From Anaerosomatales bacterium (GTDB taxonomy: Bacteria > Actinomycetota > Coriobacteriia > Anaerosomatales > SLCP01): a DNA stretch of 64,000 bases. Below are positions 58,616 through 64,000 of the stretch, in pieces (position 1 is the first letter of the stretch; every line of letters starts with the position of its first letter). Under the pieces are notes generated by a model. It did no database searches. It was not told the origin of the DNA and worked only from the letters and a program-made list of their open reading frames with translations. Position numbers and translations under genes: made by a program. Location: assembly GCA_029210645.1 (NCBI GenBank), contig JARGFT010000008.1, positions 46,728 through 110,727 on the forward strand. The letters run 5' to 3'.

Positions 58616-59947
58616 GTGAAAAGACTCAGCATTCTCGTAGTACTTGCAACGATGTTCCTGCTTGCGTTCAGCGGGGTTGCTTATGCGAACTTCGCGATTC
58701 ACGGCGGGTACTCGCTCGATACCGACGCGTGCGCCGGCTGTCACAGAGCACACACGTCGTTCTCGGAGCTCCGATGGGCGAGTCAGTATGACCCGGCCAT
58801 CACCTCGAGCGCACTGCTCGTGTCCTCTGCTGACACGATGACCGAGTTCTGCAACACTTGTCACGGTCCGGATGCGCCGGGTGCCTCGACGAACGTCGTC
58901 GAAGGCGTCTTCGACTCCGGCCCGTCTGCGGATGTCTCCACTACCGTCGGTGCTTCCTCACTGGGCACACCGACGGTCGATCCGACGCTCTACCAGACGA
59001 ACTCCACCTTCGATGCGGTTCTGAACGGTGGTGGCTTCTCGACGGTCGGAGCAGCTTCGACGCAGTCCATGCACAGCATGGATGCAACGGGAACCATGTG
59101 GGGCTTCGGCGCGTCCGTTGACGCTGCCGAGTATCCGAACCTCACCTGCACCAGCTGCCATGACGTGCACGGCAGCTCGAACTATCGTCTGCTGAAGGAC
59201 AGCCTCCCTGGTGGCGCTGTCGGCGGTTACCTGCCCGACGGCACGCCTCAGCCCTTCGTCATCTCGGCTGAGCAGGGCTACCCGGCTGGTGGCTGGCTCA
59301 AGCATGAGGATGGCGCCGCTCAGATGAATCTCTATCGTCCGAACTACACCGCTCCGGAGTATGCGTACCAGCCTCCGGCGGTACCCGGTGAGTTCCGGTC
59401 GATGTCCGGTTGGTGTGCTGGGTGCCACCAGCAGTACATCGTCCGCGAGAGCGCTTACAACTACGGTACCTTCGAGGGCCTGTCGGCATCTATGGGATCT
59501 GTCAACCGCCACCGTCACCCCGTCAACGTGACGCTTGCTGCTGGTGTCGGTCCAGACCGTAACCTGGTGGAAGAGGTCAGGCTTCAGCCGGGCATCTCCG
59601 TGGAGGAGTCTCAGACCCAGGGCGGCTTTGGTGCGACCTACGCCCTCCCGCTCGAGGCCAGGCCTGCTAGCCCGTTGCCTCGTGGCACCTGGGGCGAACA
59701 GGACTACATCGGCTGCCTGACGTGCCACCGTGCGCACGGCAGCGATGCCGTCATGACTGGCTGGGCCGAGGCCACGATCGAGCTGATCCAGCCGGCCGGC
59801 TCAGTCTCAACAACGGATGGTGTGCCGAGCGTAGACATTTGGGGTCCGGTCATCGCTCCCGGTCGTGGTGGTGTGGAGCCGCTCACGGATAGTGCCCTCC
59901 TGCGCTTCGACAACCGTGGCGTGTGCGAACGCTGCCACAACAAGTAA
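58616..59947 (+). CDS. Exported hexaheme c-type cytochrome
   Basis: Signal peptide; CAGCH, CNTCH, CTSCH, CAGCH, CLTCH, CERCH; GTG start behind AAGGAGG. Confidence 0.92.
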   Translation: MKRLSILVVLATMFLLAFSGVAYANFAIHGGYSLDTDACAGCHRAHTSFSELRWASQYDPAITSSALLVSSADTMTEFCNTCHGPDAPGASTNVVEGVFDSGPSADVSTTVGASSLGTPTVDPTLYQTNSTFDAVLNGGGFSTVGAASTQSMHSMDATGTMWGFGASVDAAEYPNLTCTSCHDVHGSSNYRLLKDSLPGGAVGGYLPDGTPQPFVISAEQGYPAGGWLKHEDGAAQMNLYRPNYTAPEYAYQPPAVPGEFRSMSGWCAGCHQQYIVRESAYNYGTFEGLSASMGSVNRHRHPVNVTLAAGVGPDRNLVEEVRLQPGISVEESQTQGGFGATYALPLEARPASPLPRGTWGEQDYIGCLTCHRAHGSDAVMTGWAEATIELIQPAGSVSTTDGVPSVDIWGPVIAPGRGGVEPLTDSALLRFDNRGVCERCHNK

Positions 59948-59995
59948 TACTCGCGAGCACGACCTGAAGCGATTCTGGCTTCATGAGCACTGACG

Positions 59996-60027
59996 GCGGG
60001 CCCCGGGTCGCTCGACCCGGGGCCCGC
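59996..60027. terminator. Strong hairpin after the hydrogenase-cytochrome operon
   Basis: GCGGGCCCCGGGTCG-CT-CGACCCGGGGCCCGC. Confidence 0.65.
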
Positions 60028-60115
60028 TGAACGCCTGGAACAGGTATCGATGGTGTAGAGTGGACGGGGCGTCAGGTCGGCATCCGCCGAGCCTGCTAGC
60101 AGCGAAGATTCTCAG

Positions 60116-61462
60116 ATGGAGATACACATGACAGAGAACGATGAGCACACCGCAGGGTGGGAAGGCTACCGTGCGATCGGCCTGGTTGACAACCCCTTTC
60201 GGTTGCCCGCTCGGACGGGCCCGGATGAGGTCGGCATCAAGCTGACGACTCGCGCAGCATCGCTGAAGCTGCTGACCGCCATCGAAGAGGTGATTGCGGG
60301 CGACCGCCCGCGTCCGGTCCGGGTGTTGAAGTCATCGACCCTGCCTGCCTACTACCCCCGCTCTGCCATGACCACTACGCTGCGGGAGTTGGGCGAGGGA
60401 AGCGAGACGGGACTGCTTCCCGTGTACGTGCAGCTCATCATGATGCGCAAGGGGCGCATCCGTGGCACCCTCTCGGCGCTTGCCGAACTCGTTGTGGGAC
60501 GCTCGATCGACCTGACCATCGCTCGTTACGCGCAAAGGGCGCTCAGCGAGCCCGACGCGCTGTTGCCTGAGTGGAACGATGTCGCAGCGCTTGACGTAGC
60601 GGATCTGCTCGACAGATTCGAGTCTGAGCCTGCAGCCACTGTTGCGGAGGTGTTCGGCGCACCAGTGGAGCTCCGCGAAAATGTGGCGGGTGGGCTTGCC
60701 GAAGTCATGAGAAACTCCGGCATGCGTCAGGCCCATCAGCCGATCGATCCCCAGGAAGACGATGCGACGTCGGAGGAGGACGCCGCCGAGAAGCTCGCGG
60801 CGATGGTGGATGACAGTGAGGGACCTGCCGAAGACGAGGCTACTGAAGAAGACCCCGCGGCACACGAGGCGGCGGTTGTCTCGGCGTACGTGATCGCGCA
60901 CCTGAAGAAGCACGTGTCGCCGGTGCTGGGACGCGGGTTGCGCGCCTACGTCCTGAGCGGTACGGCGGCCATGTCCCAGGAGCTCAAGGTCACTCGGGCA
61001 CCTCGCAAGACGCTCGGGGCCATTGCCCGGTTCGCTAAGCTCACATTCCGCTCGGTGGTGATCATCTACGACGGATTCGAGGCGTGGGACGATATCCCCG
61101 ACGATCAGCGGGCGATCATCGTGAGCGGGCTCTCCGAGATCCGCTTTGCGCTCGGGGCCGATGGCGTGATTGTCATCGCGGGTTCCGAAGCCGAGGCGCC
61201 CGAGATCGACGACCAGTTCGCCACCGCCATCCGTGTGGACTGGACGATGCCTGAACTCCAGCAGGTCGAGGTACCCGACACTGCCTGCGGCTACGATGTC
61301 TTCGCCGGCTGGCTCCAAGCGGCCACGCTTCCCGGTGCCGATACCTCGGCGCTGAGGGCGCGTGTGGAGCGCGTGTGTGCTGGCAGCGAGACTCTCTCCG
61401 CTGGCGCAGCCCTTGCTGCTGAGGAGATCGAGAAGGCGGCAGCTGAGGCCATGGGCGGCTAA
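60116..61462 (+). CDS. Uncharacterised protein, possibly a degenerate P-loop/STAND-like ATPase
   Basis: Long ORF with NPFRLPART N-terminus, acidic linker 'EEDDATSEEDAAE', then SVVIIYDGFEAWDDIPDDQRAIIVSGLSEIRFALGADGVIVIAGSE resembling Walker B/sensor regions; no clear Walker A. Confidence 0.6.
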   Translation: MEIHMTENDEHTAGWEGYRAIGLVDNPFRLPARTGPDEVGIKLTTRAASLKLLTAIEEVIAGDRPRPVRVLKSSTLPAYYPRSAMTTTLRELGEGSETGLLPVYVQLIMMRKGRIRGTLSALAELVVGRSIDLTIARYAQRALSEPDALLPEWNDVAALDVADLLDRFESEPAATVAEVFGAPVELRENVAGGLAEVMRNSGMRQAHQPIDPQEDDATSEEDAAEKLAAMVDDSEGPAEDEATEEDPAAHEAAVVSAYVIAHLKKHVSPVLGRGLRAYVLSGTAAMSQELKVTRAPRKTLGAIARFAKLTFRSVVIIYDGFEAWDDIPDDQRAIIVSGLSEIRFALGADGVIVIAGSEAEAPEIDDQFATAIRVDWTMPELQQVEVPDTACGYDVFAGWLQAATLPGADTSALRARVERVCAGSETLSAGAALAAEEIEKAAAEAMGG

Positions 61463-61498
61463 CGGGAAGACACGACGCTGCTGCGGCACGGGAGGGAC

Positions 61499-62383
61499 GT
61501 GGATCTCATGGACAAGCCGCAGACATCCGAGATGTCCGGGGCGCCGACACGCATGCGAGCAATGCTGGCATCCAACGCCTTCCGTGTGGGCATCGTGGTG
61601 CTCGCCGCTGCGATTATCTTTGGCGCGTGGGCGTTCGCCCAGTCCGGACGCGACGAGGCGCCGGACGACGGCGCGACCGTAGTGCTGGCCCTTGACGACG
61701 ACTACGAGCGCGCCCGTCAGGCCGCTGAGTCGGGTGACACCGACAAGGCTGTCGAGATACTCGAGCGCATTCTTGCGGAAGACCCTGAGCACGAACGCGC
61801 AGCGGCATTGCTGCGTCAGTTGCGAGCCGATCAGGTCGCGGCGGCGGATAGCGCAGGCACGCAGTCCGGGGGCAGTGGGGACTCGGCGACCGATGCTGAT
61901 GGATCGAGCAGCCAGGATCCCGCGCAGCCGGACGCCCCGGATTCCGCGCAACCGCGTCCGATCGACGACGCCGCGCTGCTTGCCCCGGTGACCGATCTCG
62001 CCCTGCTGCTGCCTCAGGTCATTACCGGGTGGGAGCGGGGTAGTCCTCTGGTGGAGGGTTCTGATGCGACCGTGTCATTCTCGCCCACGAGTGCGGGTAC
62101 GGTAAGCCGTGCGCTCTACTCGGTCCATGATCGCGGATCTGTCGAGGGTGCGCTCGCGTTCATCGAGAACACGAGCAAGGTCGCGTTCTCGAGCAACGGA
62201 GCCGACGTGCGCATCGGTCAAGAGAACGGGTACTTCGGCAGCGACGAGCGCAGGCTCGCGACCGCCGTGTTCGCCCGCGGCCGGTTCGCGTTTGAGGTCG
62301 TGGTGACAGTACCGGATGGCAACCCGGCTTCTGCCAGGGATGCGGCGATCGCCCTTGCGGGCGAGTTCGAGGCAGCACAGTAG
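61499..62383 (+). CDS. Membrane-anchored protein with short TPR-like segment
   Basis: N-terminal TM, YERARQAAESGDTDKAVEILERILAEDPEHERA, Ser/Asp/Pro-rich linker, C-terminal domain of unknown type. Confidence 0.7.
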   Translation: MDLMDKPQTSEMSGAPTRMRAMLASNAFRVGIVVLAAAIIFGAWAFAQSGRDEAPDDGATVVLALDDDYERARQAAESGDTDKAVEILERILAEDPEHERAAALLRQLRADQVAAADSAGTQSGGSGDSATDADGSSSQDPAQPDAPDSAQPRPIDDAALLAPVTDLALLLPQVITGWERGSPLVEGSDATVSFSPTSAGTVSRALYSVHDRGSVEGALAFIENTSKVAFSSNGADVRIGQENGYFGSDERRLATAVFARGRFAFEVVVTVPDGNPASARDAAIALAGEFEAAQ

Positions 62384-62415
62384 ACACTCACATACTTGGA
62401 ACGGGAGCGCTCTGC

Positions 62416-64000
62416 ATGTCGATAGGTATCTCACGAAGCACAGGCTCGCGTGCAATCCGCTTGTTAGTGGCGCTCGCACTGGCCTTCCCGGTGGTCTTCG
62501 TTTCGCCCGGGCCGGCGGTAGCTGCAGGTGCGACCACGTGCGTGAGCATCTCGACGGGCGGAGTGCCCGGCGATAGCGAGAGCCGCAACCCGGTGATGTC
62601 TCCCGACGGTCGATATGTCGTGTTCGAGTCCCGGGCGACCGATCTCGTTGCCGGCGGCACCAGCGGTACGCTGCACATCTTCTGGCACGACCGGGACACC
62701 GGTCAGACCGAGCTCGTGAGCAAGTCGACCGGAGGCGCTGAGGCGAACAGCAACAGCTTCAACGCTACCGTCTCGGCCGACGGCCGATACGTGGCGTTCC
62801 AGTCGGTCGCGTCGAACCTGGTGGCCCCCGACACTGGCGCGCAGGATGTGTTCATCCGTGATCGCGTGGGTGGCACGACCGAGCGTGTGAGCGTGGCGAT
62901 CAACGGGGGCGAGGCCAACGTAGGCAGTCAGAACCCCATGATTTCCGCTGACGGCCGGTTCGTGGCGTTCGACTCGAGTGCCACTGATCTGGTGACCGGT
63001 GACGGCAACCAGTCCAACGACGTCTTCTTGCGGGACCTCGGAGCCAACACGACGACGCGGGTTAGTGTCACCAACACCGGCGCCCAGGCCACGGGCGGTG
63101 GCAGCCGTAATCCGTCCATCTCGGCTGACGGCCGGTACGTGGCGTTCGAATCCGAGGCGACCAACCTGGTCAGCGTCGCATCCAACGGCTACAAGCATAT
63201 CTACAGGCGGGACCGCACCGGCGCCACAACGACGCGCGTGAGTGTGACGGGAGCCTCGACGCAGGGAAACAGCGACTCGCAGAATCCGGCGATCTCGGGC
63301 AACGGGCTGGTGATAGCCTTCGAGACGTTCGCGACCAACCTCGGTGGCAGCAATCCCGCTGCCTATTCCGACGTGATCGTGCGCGAGGGCACCAGCACCA
63401 CGCGCGTGAACCGCTCCTCGAGCGGGGAGCTCGGCAATGGACTGAGCCAGCGGCCCTCGCTCTCATACACCGGCAGGTACGTCGCGTTCGATGCGTCATC
63501 AACGAACCTCGTGAGCCTAGACGCCAATGGCAGCGACGACGTGTTTGTGCGCGACAGGACCGCCGGGACCACAAGTCTGATGAGCATGGCCTCGGGCGGT
63601 GCACAGGGCGACGGGCACAGCACCTTCGCAGCGATCTCCGGCGACGGCCTGATTGTCGCGTTCCAGTCACTCGCGACGAATCTGGTGGGCGGGGACGCTA
63701 ACACCAAGCTCGACGTGTTCGTGAACGCGCGGGCCATCGTTCCCACGGGCACCATAACCATCAACTCGGGCGCCCCCTACACCAACACGCTAAGCGTCAC
63801 AGCGGCTCACACGGCCAGCGCGGGCGTGACACAGATGCGCCACTCGACCAACGGCGGCTCGACGTGGAGCCCTTGGGAGCCCTACAGCGCGACCAAGACG
63901 GTAACGCTCCTCCCAGGCGACGGGGAGAAGTCCGTTCGGGTTCAGTTCAGGGGCGGGGACGACACCGAGTCGGCCGTCTACCTGGACACCATCATCCTCG
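62416..64000 (+). CDS. Exported TolB/PD40-like beta-propeller protein (3' end outside window)
   Basis: Signal peptide; repeats of NPxxSADGRYVAFxSxATNLV..DVFxRDRxxGTTxRVS; frame open to the window end so missing from the ORF track. Confidence 0.85.
   Translation, partial: MSIGISRSTGSRAIRLLVALALAFPVVFVSPGPAVAAGATTCVSISTGGVPGDSESRNPVMSPDGRYVVFESRATDLVAGGTSGTLHIFWHDRDTGQTELVSKSTGGAEANSNSFNATVSADGRYVAFQSVASNLVAPDTGAQDVFIRDRVGGTTERVSVAINGGEANVGSQNPMISADGRFVAFDSSATDLVTGDGNQSNDVFLRDLGANTTTRVSVTNTGAQATGGGSRNPSISADGRYVAFESEATNLVSVASNGYKHIYRRDRTGATTTRVSVTGASTQGNSDSQNPAISGNGLVIAFETFATNLGGSNPAAYSDVIVREGTSTTRVNRSSSGELGNGLSQRPSLSYTGRYVAFDASSTNLVSLDANGSDDVFVRDRTAGTTSLMSMASGGAQGDGHSTFAAISGDGLIVAFQSLATNLVGGDANTKLDVFVNARAIVPTGTITINSGAPYTNTLSVTAAHTASAGVTQMRHSTNGGSTWSPWEPYSATKTVTLLPGDGEKSVRVQFRGGDDTESAVYLDTIIL

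Overview
This is a high-GC window whose gene content fits an anaerobic, actinobacterial-type chromosome (inferred from content such as the DUF2469-like protein, AOR, MetV/MetF and many multiheme cytochromes; no taxonomic search was possible). The first ~45 kb is mostly core metabolism: the pst phosphate operon, thrC, apgM, ABC exporters, a T-box-led homocysteine/methionine operon, an AOR tungstoenzyme cluster, lpd/lipA, ligA and gatCAB. From ~46 to 60 kb there is a dense redox locus: a 12-heme cytochrome, a 20-heme cytochrome, TPR and NHL proteins, a Tat-exported [NiFe]-type hydrogenase and a 6-heme cytochrome. The main find is two genes split by an in-frame TGA exactly where a catalytic cysteine is expected. 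One is a Bcp-type peroxiredoxin (TGA at 3539-3541, YPRANTPG-U-THEAKDF). The other is the hydrogenase large subunit (TGA at 56745-56747, RICGV-U-PVPHG). Both read as selenocysteine codons and both have hairpins near the UGA. In the hydrogenase the Sec would replace the second cysteine of the L1 motif, a Ni-Fe bridging ligand, whereas the well-studied [NiFeSe] enzymes carry Sec in L2. The same subunit ends exactly at DPCIACAVH with no C-terminal maturation peptide. Other notable items are a Met-specifier T-box, a candidate ~173-nt standalone structured RNA, a three-copy 36-bp palindromic repeat family, a GTGAC operator-like array, a G11 tract next to a promoter, and unusual domain fusions (ferritin-like-GGDEF, ferredoxin-CPBP protease, NHL-TM-PIN-like). 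No rRNA, tRNA, CRISPR or transposon was recognised.
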